A DNA stretch of 64,000 nt from Streptomyces sp. NBC_00224 (GCF_041435195.1 NZ_CP108106.1:186001-250000); one strand, 5' to 3'. Positions 39,771 to 48,626 are shown, counted from the first letter of the stretch. Made by a program: numbers and translations. The notes: a model not told the origin generated them from the letters alone.

Positions 39771-40778
39771 ATGATCGATAGAGTGCTTGAGATCTTCACG
39801 CAGATGGCCGACGGTACGGCGGTTGCTGCCGGAACCGGGGTAGGACAGGCGGTCTCCGACGTGGTGCGGGAGCGGCTCGCCACAACAGACCGCGGGCGCA
39901 CCGCGATGCGTGCAGTCGCCGACGGCCACCGAGACCCGGATACCGTAAGTGAACTGCGCACGCTGCTCCAGGCCGCGGTGGACAGTGATCCGGACTTCGC
40001 CAGACGATTATCCGAAGCAATGGCCGGGCCCCGACCCGTCGACGTCCCCCGCTCCACGACGCACAGCATCACATTTGAGGGTACGACGGTACGCGGCAGG
40101 AACACGATCTCTTTAGGTCCTGTGACGTTCAACAACACTCGAAATACCCGGTTTTCGCTGCTCGCTGCCGCCCTGGCTCTCATCGCCCTGGTGGCCATCA
40201 GCATTTACGGCGGTGCACGGATGATCACAGGTGACGGCCCGGGACAGAACCAGGCCGTGACGGCGCTCAACAGCGATTCCCTGCACCAAGTGCTGCCCAC
40301 TCATGGGAGCCTGCCCGCGAAGTGGACGCAGCCAAAGCCGGCCGAGACCCTGACGGCGGCTCAGGGACCGGGATTGATCGTCGCGGCATCCGCCGACTAT
40401 CTGATGGGGACCCCGGAAGCCGAAGTCTCCTTCATGGCCGCGGCTTGCATCAATGCGGAAAAAGCGCATGAATTCTTCAACGCGGTGAAGAAATCGCATG
40501 ATGGTAGCGGCCGGGCGGAGGCAGACGGCTTGACTGTTCCGATGCCGAAGATCGGCGACGAGCAGTGGGCCGTAACCGGACCTGCCACCCAAGACCGCCC
40601 TGGCGGAGGCTTCATCACTCTGCGCGTCGGCACAATCGTCCTGTCCATCCAAGGAACCGATACCGATCGCCAGTCCTTCGCCACATCACGTCTGGAAGTA
40701 CTGGCAAAGATGATGGCCGAACGAGCCCAGCAGGCGCAAAACGGCCAAACACCGTCAGCCTACGTACGCGATGCCTGA
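39771..40778 (+). CDS. Single-pass membrane protein of unknown function
   Basis: A 335-residue protein. The cytoplasmic part (1-115) is helical (MIDRVLEIFTQMADGTAVAA, then VSDVVRERLATTDRGRTAM) and ends in a beta-rich stretch (TISLGPVTFNNTRNTR). One membrane helix follows (LLAAALALIALVAISIYGGA, about 128-147). The extracellular C-terminus (about 170-320) resembles the sensor-type domains found outside many actinobacterial membrane proteins. The similar N-terminal plan occurs in Streptomyces proteins near NACHT or EACC1 systems, but there is no such neighbour here. ATG start; GGGGGTGGCGC upstream. Function unknown. Confidence 0.75.
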   Translation: MIDRVLEIFTQMADGTAVAAGTGVGQAVSDVVRERLATTDRGRTAMRAVADGHRDPDTVSELRTLLQAAVDSDPDFARRLSEAMAGPRPVDVPRSTTHSITFEGTTVRGRNTISLGPVTFNNTRNTRFSLLAAALALIALVAISIYGGARMITGDGPGQNQAVTALNSDSLHQVLPTHGSLPAKWTQPKPAETLTAAQGPGLIVAASADYLMGTPEAEVSFMAAACINAEKAHEFFNAVKKSHDGSGRAEADGLTVPMPKIGDEQWAVTGPATQDRPGGGFITLRVGTIVLSIQGTDTDRQSFATSRLEVLAKMMAERAQQAQNGQTPSAYVRDA

Positions 40779-41529
40779 GCACACAGCAGCGGTAGAACCC
40801 GCCGCGCCTCTCACGGGATAGGTCAAAGTCTGGAGAAGGACAGACTCCGAATGGCGACGTAGCGAGCACCCCTCATCGCCTAACGCACAAACCCCAGACC
40901 GACGTCAGAACACGTCCGGCCAGGGACATCTGGCTATGGCGTGCGCGGCGCCGGAGCGGCACCGCCCCGGGCGGGCGGGCGCCGGCCGTGCCGGGTGCTC
41001 GGTAAGCGACATAGCGGGCGTCGTCACCGCTCCTCTCCGCCCTCCAGGTCGCAGCGGTCTGCCCGCTGAAGCCGAGCAGTCGGTTGAAGACGAAGGCGGC
41101 AAGCTCGGTGGCGAGGTCCATAAGAGGGGCGTTTCTGGTGGGCCGGGGCCGGCTGCTGAAGTCGGCGCCCACCGCGCTGCTGACGCGTCCATCCCTCCAG
41201 CACCGCCTCGAAGACCGCGTCCTCGGGACGCAGCAGGGACACGGGAGGCAGCTTTTCGGGCCGCCGACCTCGCCGTTCGCCGAAAGGCCCGTTCAGTGAC
41301 GGTCCGTCACCTGGGGTGGCTTGCGTGAGCGTCCGCCCGGGCCCTCGCCACCGCTCGTTCGTCCCCCTCGGCAGACGCCTCAACGAACGTGCTCCGGCTC
41401 ACGCCCCGAGCGCGACGGCCCCGGCGCCCGACCATGATGCCCGCGTTCCCCGGTGGACTCCGTGTCCGGCACATGCCGCCGAACGCGCTCAAGAGGTACG
41501 CCCTTTCGGAGCTGGTGCACGGATCGGCA
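40779..41529. other. Gap without a supported gene
   Basis: A minus-strand reading near 41040-41130 (DLATELAAFVFNRLLGFSGQ then TAATWRAER) looks coding and may be a small fragment. The remaining 600 bases show no recognised gene. Confidence 0.35.
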
Positions 41530-42441
41530 TCAGCTGCGAACTGCGGGAGAAACCCGCGCGGCGACTTTCTGGGCAGCCTGGTTGAAGGCGTGGATCTGAG
41601 GGGCGGTGTTGGTGACGAGCCAGGTGGGCACCCATTCCAGGGGCGGTGCATCGCTCAGCGGAAGATACGCGACGCCGGGGCGCGCGTAGAACCGCGACAC
41701 CTGGGCGCCCATCACGAAGGCCCCTTCGCCGGCATCGATCAGGGCCAGGGCCTCCTGGAGCGTCTCGAACTGCGGGCCCGGCTCGACGGGGCGACCTGCG
41801 GGCGTCACGTGGGGGGTGCGGTCCGCGCGCCAGTAGTCGGAGAACGCTCCGGCCACCTGCAGCATCTTGATCTCAGCCAGGTCTTCCAGCGAAACGCTGT
41901 CACGGCGCGCGAGCGGGTGGCGGGACGACACTCCCAGCACCCGGGGTTCGGAGAACAAGACCGGCCCGGTGACCATGTCGGGTTCGTGGTGCGGCAGGCT
42001 CACGACCAGAAGGTCGACATCGCCTGCGCGCAACCGCCCGAGGCCGTCGACGATCTGCATTTCCCTGGGCCGGACCCGCCAGCCGGGGTGTCGTCGGTCG
42101 AACAGCCGGGCGGCCTGGACCATGAGCTGTCCGGCGGCGGCGCCGAGGAAGCCGACCTGGAGAAGGCGGTCAACGCCGCGCGCGGCGTTGACCGCCTTCT
42201 CCAGCCCAGCCTCGATCTGGTCGTAGGCCGGGCGTACATCGTCGTGCAGCAGCCTGCCGGCCTCGGTGAGGCAGACGTGACGGCTGCTGCGTTCGAACAG
42301 CGGCGTACCGATGTGGCGTTCCAGCCGCTTGATGGTCTGGCTGATCCGGGCAGTGCTCACGTGCAGACGTTCGGCCGTGCGGCCGAAGTGCAACTCCTCG
42401 GCCAGCGTCAAGAACGCCTCCAGCTCAAGCCGCTCCAGCAC
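41530..42441 (-). CDS. LysR-family transcriptional regulator
   Basis: A 303-residue regulator. The N-terminal helix-turn-helix is clear (LEAFLTLAEELHFGRTAERL, then HVSTARISQTIKRLERHIGT PLFER in sequence), and the effector-binding domain fills the remainder (VGFLGAAAGQLMV, then ALALIDAGEGAFVMGA). It is full length for the family. It is divergent from the oxidoreductase/peptidase/AhpD-like cluster and, by LysR custom, should control that cluster and itself. A 19-bp inverted repeat lies just before its start. The gene contains a perfect 48-bp DNA palindrome at 42157-42204, within the hinge to the binding domain. Confidence 0.92.
   Translation of the reverse strand: MLERLELEAFLTLAEELHFGRTAERLHVSTARISQTIKRLERHIGTPLFERSSRHVCLTEAGRLLHDDVRPAYDQIEAGLEKAVNAARGVDRLLQVGFLGAAAGQLMVQAARLFDRRHPGWRVRPREMQIVDGLGRLRAGDVDLLVVSLPHHEPDMVTGPVLFSEPRVLGVSSRHPLARRDSVSLEDLAEIKMLQVAGAFSDYWRADRTPHVTPAGRPVEPGPQFETLQEALALIDAGEGAFVMGAQVSRFYARPGVAYLPLSDAPPLEWVPTWLVTNTAPQIHAFNQAAQKVAARVSPAVRS
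42157..42204. repeat. Perfect 48-bp palindrome inside the LysR gene
   Basis: The 24 bases at 42157-42180 are the exact reverse complement of 42181-42204 with no spacer. The DNA encodes LEKAVNAARGVDRLLQ in the LysR frame. Such uninterrupted palindromes are usually unstable. Confidence 0.85.
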
Positions 42442-42454
42442 TCGTTCCTCCGGA

Positions 42455-42473
42455 CGTTAAATCCACCTTAACG
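42455..42473. promoter_or_regulatory. Candidate LysR operator
   Basis: CGTTAA-N7-TTAACG is a 19-bp inverted repeat 14 bases upstream of the LysR start, in the divergent region shared with the oxidoreductase gene. It fits the T-N11-A pattern of LysR boxes. Confidence 0.55.
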
Positions 42474-42680
42474 ATCCTTGCACTATGCCAGCTTGTTCGC
42501 ACATCAGTCCCGTAGCAGTCTGAGCGAGCCGACATCATCCGGCACTTCCACCTCACACCCGAGGGCTTTCCACGGGTGGACTGCCCTCTGGCTGCCGGCA
42601 GAAGCAGTGAGGGTGAACCGAACCCACCCGCATAGCCGGACCATGACGGACGGCGTGCCAGACACCAAGGGATCATCACG

Positions 42681-43616
42681 ATGCGTGCCATCGGCCAGGA
42701 CTCCTTCGGCAAACCGGACGTCCTGAAGATCATTGAGGTGCCGCGCCCCGTGCCCGGCCCCGCCGAAGTGCTCGTCCGGGTATGTGCCGCAGGGGTGAAC
42801 CCGACCGACTGGTGGCACCGGGCCACCGGCGGGCTGGCGGGCGATGTTCCGATCCGCCTGGGCTGGGACGTATCCGGTGTGGTCGAAGCGGCCGGGCCGG
42901 GTGTCACCTTGTTCGGACCCGGCGACGAGGTGTTCGGCATGCCGCGCCAGCCGGCTCCTGCCGGGACCTACGCCGAGTACGTGGTCTCCCCGGCCCGGCA
43001 CCTGACTGCCAAGCCGCCGGGGCTCTCCCATGTGGAGGCCGCCGCCCTCCCCCTGGCCGCGCTCACCGCGTGGCAGGCCCTCGTCGACACCGCCGATGTT
43101 CGCCCCGGGCAACGCGTGCTCATTCATGCCGCAGCCGGTGGCGTCGGACACCTGGCCGTCCAGATCGCCAAGGCGCGCGGCGCACATGTCATCGGCACCG
43201 CTCGCGCCACCAACCACGACTTCGTACGAGGACTGGGCGCCGACGAGGTCATCGACTACACCCGCACCGACTTCGCCACCACAGCCCGCCACATCGACGT
43301 CGTGATCGACACCATCGGTGGCGACTACGGGCCGCGCTCCCTCAACACCCTGCGCCCGGGCGGCATCCTCGTCTCACTCTCTTCCCCCGCCGAGGCGCAC
43401 CTGGCGGCCGAGGCCCGAGCTCTCGGACTCCGCTCCACCTTCATGATCACGGAAGCCGACCAGGCGGGCATGAAGGAGATTGCCTCCCTCGCCGCATCCG
43501 GCCGACTGCGGGTGCGCATCGACACGGTCCTGCCGCTCGAACGGGCTGCCAAGGCACACGAGATCGGCGAGACCGGCCGTACCGCCGGAAAGATCGTGCT
43601 CACCGTCTCCGCCTGA
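42681..43616 (+). CDS. Zinc-independent quinone oxidoreductase (MDR family)
   Basis: A 311-residue NADP-dependent oxidoreductase of the medium-chain family. The N-terminal GroES-like part has GVNPTDWWHRATG and GWDVSGVVEAAGPGV. The Rossmann part has the nucleotide motif AAAGGVGHLAVQIAK (about residues 150-164) and GADEVIDY. The structural-zinc cysteines are absent, as in quinone oxidoreductases. It probably reduces quinones or enones. ATG at 42681. First gene of a three-gene plus-strand cluster divergent from LysR. Confidence 0.92.
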   Translation: MRAIGQDSFGKPDVLKIIEVPRPVPGPAEVLVRVCAAGVNPTDWWHRATGGLAGDVPIRLGWDVSGVVEAAGPGVTLFGPGDEVFGMPRQPAPAGTYAEYVVSPARHLTAKPPGLSHVEAAALPLAALTAWQALVDTADVRPGQRVLIHAAAGGVGHLAVQIAKARGAHVIGTARATNHDFVRGLGADEVIDYTRTDFATTARHIDVVIDTIGGDYGPRSLNTLRPGGILVSLSSPAEAHLAAEARALGLRSTFMITEADQAGMKEIASLAASGRLRVRIDTVLPLERAAKAHEIGETGRTAGKIVLTVSA

Positions 43617-43658
43617 CCCTCCCCTTGCCACGAGCCCCCTTGTCACGAGAGCAGGACC

Positions 43659-44300
43659 ATGCGTTTGTTCCTTTCCTCCTGGAAACTCGGGGACACCCCC
43701 GCATTGCTGGACGACCTCGCCAAAGACGCCCGAACCGCAGCCGTCGTCGGCAACGCGCTGGACGCCCTCCCCGTCCCGCAAAGACAACAGGCCACCGGCC
43801 GGGAGGTCGCGATGCTGCGCGACCGCGGCTACCGGGCAACCGAGATCGACCTGCGGGACCACTTCGGTGATGCGGGCACGCTCGCCGAGCGCCTGTCCGG
43901 CTTCGGCGTCGTCTGGGTCCACGGCGGGAACCCGTTCGTCCTGCGGCTGGCCATGGCTCTCAGCGGTGCTGACGAGCTCCTGACCGGCATGCTGCGCCGC
44001 GACGCCCTCGTCTACGCCGGCTGGAGCGCCGGCGCCTGCGTCCTGTCGCCCAGTCTGCGCGGCTTCGAACTCGTCGACGACCCCGCCGACGCCGTCACCG
44101 CCTACGGCCTGCCGGCGCGCTGGGATGGTCTCGGCCTCCTGGACTACGCCTTCGTTCCCCACTTCCGCTCGCCGATCCCCGAGAGCGAGCCGATCGAACA
44201 CGTCGTGGAGCGCTACGAGCGCGAAGGAGTGCCCTACCGCGTCTTCCGCGACGGCGAGGTCGCCCTCGTCGATCAACCGTCGACCGCTGCAAGCCGATAA
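43659..44300 (+). CDS. Peptidase S51-like (class I glutamine amidotransferase fold)
   Basis: A 213-residue protein of the peptidase E/cyanophycinase group. The nucleophile serine lies in YAGWSAGACVL (about residue 126), with HGGNPFVLR upstream forming the oxyanion region and HFRSPIPES later. Family members cleave after Asp at peptide N-termini. It lies 42 bases after the oxidoreductase and 20 bases before the AhpD-like gene, so it is probably co-transcribed. The chemistry that links the three genes is not obvious. ATG start. Confidence 0.88.
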   Translation: MRLFLSSWKLGDTPALLDDLAKDARTAAVVGNALDALPVPQRQQATGREVAMLRDRGYRATEIDLRDHFGDAGTLAERLSGFGVVWVHGGNPFVLRLAMALSGADELLTGMLRRDALVYAGWSAGACVLSPSLRGFELVDDPADAVTAYGLPARWDGLGLLDYAFVPHFRSPIPESEPIEHVVERYEREGVPYRVFRDGEVALVDQPSTAASR

Positions 44301-44320
44301 CCCACTCGAAGGAGAATGCC

Positions 44321-44764
44321 ATGACGTCCGTACGACTACCGGTGGACAAGCTGGCCCCGCACATCAACCGCGCCCTCAGCTCGCTCGACGCCGCCTCCCG
44401 GAAGGTCAGCCTGGAGCCCGCGCTGCAGGAGCTGGTATGGGCACGCGTCTCCCAGCTCAACGGCTGCGCCTACTGCGTCGATCTGCACACCCGGGACGCG
44501 CGTACGGCAGGCGAGAGCGAGCGCCGCCTCTACGCACTGCCGGTGTGGCGCGAGACCCCGTTCTTCACCGACCGCGAACGGGCCGCCCTGGAGCTGGCCG
44601 AGGCGGCCACACGTCTCACCGACGGCCCCGTCACCGACGAGGTCTACGGCCGGGCGGCCGCGGAGTTCACCGAGGTCGAACTCGCCGAGCTGATCTGGAC
44701 CATCACCGTGATCAACGCCTGGAACCGGCTGGGCGCCAGCGCCCGGCCCTGGCCACTCGACTGA
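44321..44764 (+). CDS. Carboxymuconolactone decarboxylase / AhpD-like protein
   Basis: A 147-residue helical protein with the AhpD-type redox motif NGCAYCVDLHTRDAR (CxxC followed by a histidine, about residues 48-55). Relatives reduce peroxides or act as decarboxylases in small oligomers. GAAGGAG lies before its ATG. Last gene of the LysR-linked cluster; with the quinone oxidoreductase it suggests an oxidative or electrophile-stress role, inferred from context. Confidence 0.9.
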   Translation: MTSVRLPVDKLAPHINRALSSLDAASRKVSLEPALQELVWARVSQLNGCAYCVDLHTRDARTAGESERRLYALPVWRETPFFTDRERAALELAEAATRLTDGPVTDEVYGRAAAEFTEVELAELIWTITVINAWNRLGASARPWPLD

Positions 44765-44770
44765 CCGACG

Positions 44771-44828
44771 CCACGACCGGGTCAACGGGCAGCCGACAAC
44801 GGACGCTGCCTGGTGTCGGCTGTCGTGG
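44771..44828. terminator. Two-part hairpin after the AhpD-like gene
   Basis: An inner stem CAGCCGACA / TGTCGGCTG (44790-44798, 44814-44822) is flanked by CCACGA / TCGTGG (44771-44776, 44823-44828). It lies between convergently useful positions just after the cluster stop and is a plausible terminator. Confidence 0.45.
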
Positions 44829-44871
44829 ACCGGTACTTCCATTGTCAGAGGCTGCTGGCAGCATCGCCGCT

Positions 44872-45936
44872 ATGAATGTCGTCCGTACTACCCCGCCGCG
44901 ACCGCTCGACGTCGCGGCGGTCTTCCCCCAACTTGCCCCGCTGGCACGCACGGCGACCCGGTTGCATCCCCGCCGCGGAGCTCCTTCGTTGCACGACAGC
45001 TCGATAGGCGGGCCACTGCTGTGGCCCGCCGACGAGCCGTGGCCGCACTGCGACCTCCCGCACGAGGGCGGGGGCTACGCGCTGGCCGAGCTGCGCCTGC
45101 AGCAGCGCATCCGGGCGAGCGAGGCGGTGCACCCGGACGGCGAACCACACGTTCCCCAATACACGTCTGAGGAGCAAGCGGTCCTGGAGCGGCTCAACTC
45201 CGACGACACGTGGCACGACGACACGTGGCTTGCGGGCCCGGTCGCCATGCTGCCCTTGGCCCAGTTGTACGCGCGCGACATTCCCACCCTGCGCCCGCCC
45301 GGACAGGCCGGGGCCGATCTACTCCAGGTGCTGTGGTGTCCCTTCGACCATCCTCCGGAGAAGTACATGCCGAGGACCGTGCTGGTCTGGCGGTCCGCGG
45401 CCGCCGTCACCGAGATCCTCACCTCACCCCCCGAGCCGCCGCTGGTGGTCGAGGAATACGTGCCGGAGCCGTGCGTGGTCGCCCCGGAACAGGTCACCGA
45501 GTATCCCAGCCCCATGGAGTTGAGCAAGGAACTGCGAGAGCGGATCGGGAACTGGAGCACGTGGCAGGCGGCCGACGCCGGTGTGGACAGCGTCTACGCC
45601 CCCTACCCGGATTCGTTCTACGGGAGCCACCTGTCCGTCGCCCCCGGCTGGAAGGTCGGCGGCTGGCCCATGTGGGGCTACACCGATCCCGCTCCCCAGT
45701 CCTGCCCCGCCTGTGACACCGAGATGGACCCGCTGCTGACCATCGATACCTTCGAATGGGACAGCAGCAACCGAAGCTGGATCCCGTACGAAGACCAAGC
45801 GGCTGCGTCCTCCCCCGACTCGCGCTACCGCGACCTGCGGCAACCGACCGCGGTCCAAATCGGCAGCGGCTACAAACAGCAGATCTACATCTGCCCGGCT
45901 GCGCCGGAGCATCCCCACACCGAGCTGATGCAGTAG
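44872..45936 (+). CDS. DUF1963-like hypothetical protein
   Basis: A 354-residue soluble protein. The start region has SSIGGPLLWPADEPWPHC, and the middle has AMLPLAQLYARDIPTL, LLQVLWCPFDHPPEKY and VLVWRSAA. The end has VGGWPMWGYTDPAPQSCPAC, then MDPLLTIDTFEWDSSNRSW. This resembles the YwqG/DUF1963 group common in Streptomyces, whose function is unknown. Cysteines in SCPACDTE could bind zinc together with one elsewhere. ATG at 44872 is chosen; the longer frame overlaps upstream genes. It is a single gene. Confidence 0.8.
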   Translation: MNVVRTTPPRPLDVAAVFPQLAPLARTATRLHPRRGAPSLHDSSIGGPLLWPADEPWPHCDLPHEGGGYALAELRLQQRIRASEAVHPDGEPHVPQYTSEEQAVLERLNSDDTWHDDTWLAGPVAMLPLAQLYARDIPTLRPPGQAGADLLQVLWCPFDHPPEKYMPRTVLVWRSAAAVTEILTSPPEPPLVVEEYVPEPCVVAPEQVTEYPSPMELSKELRERIGNWSTWQAADAGVDSVYAPYPDSFYGSHLSVAPGWKVGGWPMWGYTDPAPQSCPACDTEMDPLLTIDTFEWDSSNRSWIPYEDQAAASSPDSRYRDLRQPTAVQIGSGYKQQIYICPAAPEHPHTELMQ

Positions 45937-46283
45937 CCGGGCCCCACCAATGTGCAGGAGCGCCACCACGAAGTCACCTCCCCGGCCGGCGACTACACCG
46001 TCGAGGGTGCCTGGTGACCTGATTCCCTGCGCGTCCGCTCGCCCAGGAACCGCCGATGCTGGAGAACCACTCCGACCCCGGCCTCAGAACCGACACCCGG
46101 TGGCCGTACGCAGCGATGCGCCGCCGATGGCGTGCCAGTGCCCGCCCGGGCCGACGTCATCGAGGAGAACCCGGGGCGGCGGTAGGCGGCTGCGGCCACC
46201 GGGAGGTTGTCTTTCTTCCCACTCCCGCCATCCAGCAAGAAACCTCATGGTCCAGCAGCGGGCTGCGGACCCATAATCCGGAT
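45937..46283. other. Intergenic region with a short gene tail
   Basis: A plus-strand reading at 45950-46018 (VQERHHEVTSPAGDYTVEGA then W and a stop) looks like the last residues of a lost gene. Nothing else is supported. Confidence 0.35.
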
Positions 46284-46628
46284 GTGGACCTCTCGGATGA
46301 CGGCCCGGCCCTGGATGACAGATGGGCGCAGAGCGACAACAACCTGTGCGGGCTGCTGCCGGACAGCCGGAACGCCTCGCACATCGCCGAGCGCTTCGTG
46401 CGAGCCGGATGGCGGTCCCGGTCGTCCTCCTGGGAAGGCTACGAAATCGAGACCAGCTGGTGCCGCATCGAAGCCGACCCCACCGACAATTCCGCCACCC
46501 TGCTCAACGGCGTCATCGACCCGGACCGGCTCGACGACCTCGCCGCACTGCTGACACGGTTCGGCCTCCGCTTCCACCTTGAGCTCTACGACGACGAGCG
46601 CGACCTCATCCGGGAGATCAAGGGCTGA
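46284..46628 (+). CDS. Hypothetical protein
   Basis: About 114 residues, soluble and acidic. NASHIAERFVRAGWRSRSSS, WEGYEIETSWCRIEADPTDN and DRLDDLAALLTRFGLRFHLE recall small Streptomyces proteins of unknown function. GTG at 46284 is a guess: the open frame extends to 46056, but the first part is low-complexity and arginine-rich. No motif or operon partner is seen. Confidence 0.55.
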   Translation: MDLSDDGPALDDRWAQSDNNLCGLLPDSRNASHIAERFVRAGWRSRSSSWEGYEIETSWCRIEADPTDNSATLLNGVIDPDRLDDLAALLTRFGLRFHLELYDDERDLIREIKG

Positions 46629-46697
46629 CCGGGTCGGGTGACGCTGCATGCGTGCGAAGGCAGGCGCGGGCCGTCCGGCCACAACTGGAATGACCGG

Positions 46698-46802
46698 ATG
46701 AAGCAGATCACCGCGATGGTCCTGGACATCACCACGTGGTTCGACCGCGACCGGTGGAATGCCGCGCTCCACGAGAGCGGCTTCAGCGTCGAACGCCGCT
46801 GA
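46698..46802 (+). CDS. Possible 34-residue peptide
   Basis: MKQITAMVLDITTWFDRDRW then NAALHESGFSVERR and a stop. Codon use is coding-like, and the ATG is followed by a plausible fold of one strand and helix. There is no clear ribosome site. It may instead be a fragment. Confidence 0.25.
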   Translation: MKQITAMVLDITTWFDRDRWNAALHESGFSVERR

Positions 46803-46889
46803 CCACGCGGCGAGGAACACAGCCCGAAGACAGGCAGGCGCGGTGCACCCACCTGCCTCGGATGCTCCGGCCTGCCGGTGGCCGCCTGC

Positions 46890-47111
46890 TCACTGGGCGG
46901 CGAGGGTGCGCCGGGCGAGCGGCGCCATCGTCACCGCCGCCTCGCTGACCGCCCACACATGCCCGCGGCGCACCGGCCCCGGATCGCTGGGACTGCGGGG
47001 GCGGTAGCGCAGCAGGTGGTGGCGCTGGGCCACGTGCGGCAACACCAGCTGGCCCCACTGGATCGCGGCCCTGCGGTCGCGCAGCCGGGCGCCCAGTCCC
47101 CCGCACCGCAC
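46890..47111 (-). CDS. Possible small protein or gene fragment
   Basis: A 73-residue reading with strong coding bias (RCGGLGARLRDRRAAIQWGQ, then LVLPHVAQRHHLLRYRPRSP). The frame stays open for some 15 codons upstream without an obvious start, so the 5' part may be lost. GTG at 47111 is arbitrary. Family unknown. Confidence 0.35.
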   Translation of the reverse strand: MRCGGLGARLRDRRAAIQWGQLVLPHVAQRHHLLRYRPRSPSDPGPVRRGHVWAVSEAAVTMAPLARRTLAAQ

Positions 47112-47191
47112 AACGAATCCGCCGGGCCGTGCGGTCGTATGTCGGACGGTCCGGAGACGGTCGGAACTGTCCGGCCCGGTCAGAAGGGGCG

Positions 47192-47575
47192 TCAGACGAG
47201 GTACTGTGCCTCGCCGTTGCCCAGCGACCAGTCGGCATCGCTGTTCTCGGTCAGCACAACGAACATGTTGCGGGGTTCCGTTCCGGCATGTTCCTGGGCG
47301 AGTTCGGCGATGCGCCGGTACAGCGCCTGCTTCTGCTCTGCCGGACGGCCCTCCCGCAGGGTGATGGTCACATAGACGATGTCGTCGTCCCGCCGCACCC
47401 CGAGGTAGGTGCCGTGCCGCAGGAGGCCGCTCTCGCCGTCGTGGGCCGTCAGGATCTGGAACCGGTCGTCGTCCGGGACCCCCATCACCTCTCCCAACGC
47501 CTCGTGCACGGCGCGCCCCAGGGCAACCAGGCGCCCGGTGTCACGGCCCAGCACGTCGATACGTACGAGCGGCAT
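47192..47575 (-). CDS. Tautomerase-family protein
   Basis: A 127-residue protein starting MPLVRIDVLGRDTGR. The proline directly after the initiator Met is the catalytic base of the 4-oxalocrotonate tautomerase superfamily, and the length matches the two-unit (cis-CaaD/MSAD-like) branch. The second half has YVTITLREGRPAEQKQALYR. It would catalyse keto-enol tautomerisation or related hydration; the substrate is unknown. The ATG at 47575 is required for the N-terminal proline. It is divergent from the SDR gene, with 234 bases between them. Confidence 0.85.
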   Translation of the reverse strand: MPLVRIDVLGRDTGRLVALGRAVHEALGEVMGVPDDDRFQILTAHDGESGLLRHGTYLGVRRDDDIVYVTITLREGRPAEQKQALYRRIAELAQEHAGTEPRNMFVVLTENSDADWSLGNGEAQYLV

Positions 47576-47702
47576 GCGTCCTCCAACCACGGGACCAACA
47601 GTGTCTCAGCCCAATCGTACATACCAGTAGGTACAGAGTAGGGTGCGGGGCCCGGCAAGCATTCAGCAGCCGCCTCAAGTGACCCCGTTGCCCTAAGAGT
47701 TG

Positions 47703-47723
47703 CCCATAGGAGTTACCTATGGG
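47703..47723. promoter_or_regulatory. Candidate operator upstream of the SDR gene
   Basis: CCCATAGG-N5-CCTATGGG is a perfect inverted repeat (9-bp arms if G47702 and C47724 are included), 87 bases before the SDR start and 128 bases from the tautomerase start. A smaller repeat, TACC-N4-GGTA, lies at 47622-47633. Either could bind a regulator of the divergent pair. Confidence 0.55.
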
Positions 47724-47809
47724 CCCCGCTGACATTTCGTCTTTGCCTCCCGTTCCTCCTCGGTCCTACCGTGAAACCAGTTCACAACAGAAAGAAAAGG
47801 ACCAGCGAA

Positions 47810-48586
47810 ATGACCAGCATCGAAAACGGATCGACGACGCGGGAGCTCAAGGGAAAGCGGGCACTGGTGACGGGCGGAACCCGAGGGATAGGAGCGGCCG
47901 TTGTCCGCCACCTCCTCGACGCAGGCGCCGAAGTACTCACCAGCGCCAGGTCGGCCACGGTCCCGGTGCCGGAAGGAGCCGCCTTTGTGGAGGCCGACGT
48001 ACGGACCGCGGCCGGGACCCAAGCGCTCGCCGAGGCCGCACACAAGAGCCTGGGCGGCGTGGACATCCTGGTCCACAACGCGGGTGGAGCGCAGCCGTAC
48101 GAGAGTGCCTCGGACATCCCCGACGAGGTGTGGCAGGACGCGCTGGACCTGAACTTCCTGGCCTCGGTGCGGCTGGACGCACTGCTGGTGCCGGGCATGC
48201 GGGAGCGGCACTCGGGGGCGATCGTGCATGTCTCCTCGGCAGCGACCCTCGCCCCGGTGGGACCGTTCCTGCACTACACGGCGGCCAAGGCGGCCCTGGA
48301 GAACTACAGCCGGGGCCTGGCCCTGGAACTGGCTCCGGCCGGCATCCGGGTCAACACCGTCTCTCCCGGCAGGGTCGCCACCCCGGGCGGCGAGGCGACG
48401 CGGGAGCAGTGGGCGCAACTGAACTCGGCGGCGGGCCGGACCGGCGCCGAGGGCACCACCCCGCTGGGACGGGACGGCCGCCCCGACGACATCGCGCACA
48501 CGGTCCTGTTCCTCGTCTCCGACCAGGCGGGCTGGCTGACCGGCAGCAATCTCTACGTGGACGGCGGCGAATTCCCCCGCAACTGA
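47810..48586 (+). CDS. Short-chain dehydrogenase/reductase
   Basis: A 258-residue NAD(P)-dependent oxidoreductase of the classical SDR family. The cofactor motif is TGGTRGIG (about 21-28), HNAGG follows (NNAG equivalent), and the catalytic S-Y-K is in VHVSSAATL, then HYTAAKAALE. The C-terminal NLYVDGGEFPRN is typical. Substrate unknown. ATG at 47810 follows AAGGA; the earlier ATG at 47771 adds a Lys/Arg-rich leader with no support. It is convergent with the short LysR gene. Confidence 0.92.
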   Translation: MTSIENGSTTRELKGKRALVTGGTRGIGAAVVRHLLDAGAEVLTSARSATVPVPEGAAFVEADVRTAAGTQALAEAAHKSLGGVDILVHNAGGAQPYESASDIPDEVWQDALDLNFLASVRLDALLVPGMRERHSGAIVHVSSAATLAPVGPFLHYTAAKAALENYSRGLALELAPAGIRVNTVSPGRVATPGGEATREQWAQLNSAAGRTGAEGTTPLGRDGRPDDIAHTVLFLVSDQAGWLTGSNLYVDGGEFPRN

Positions 48587-48626
48587 CGTTCGGCGGAATT
48601 CCGGAAATACTGCTTCCGGACATCCG

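Noticed and set aside
41530..44764. A biosynthetic gene cluster
   Set aside because: The oxidoreductase, peptidase S51 and AhpD-like genes have no core biosynthetic enzyme; a stress-response cluster is more likely.
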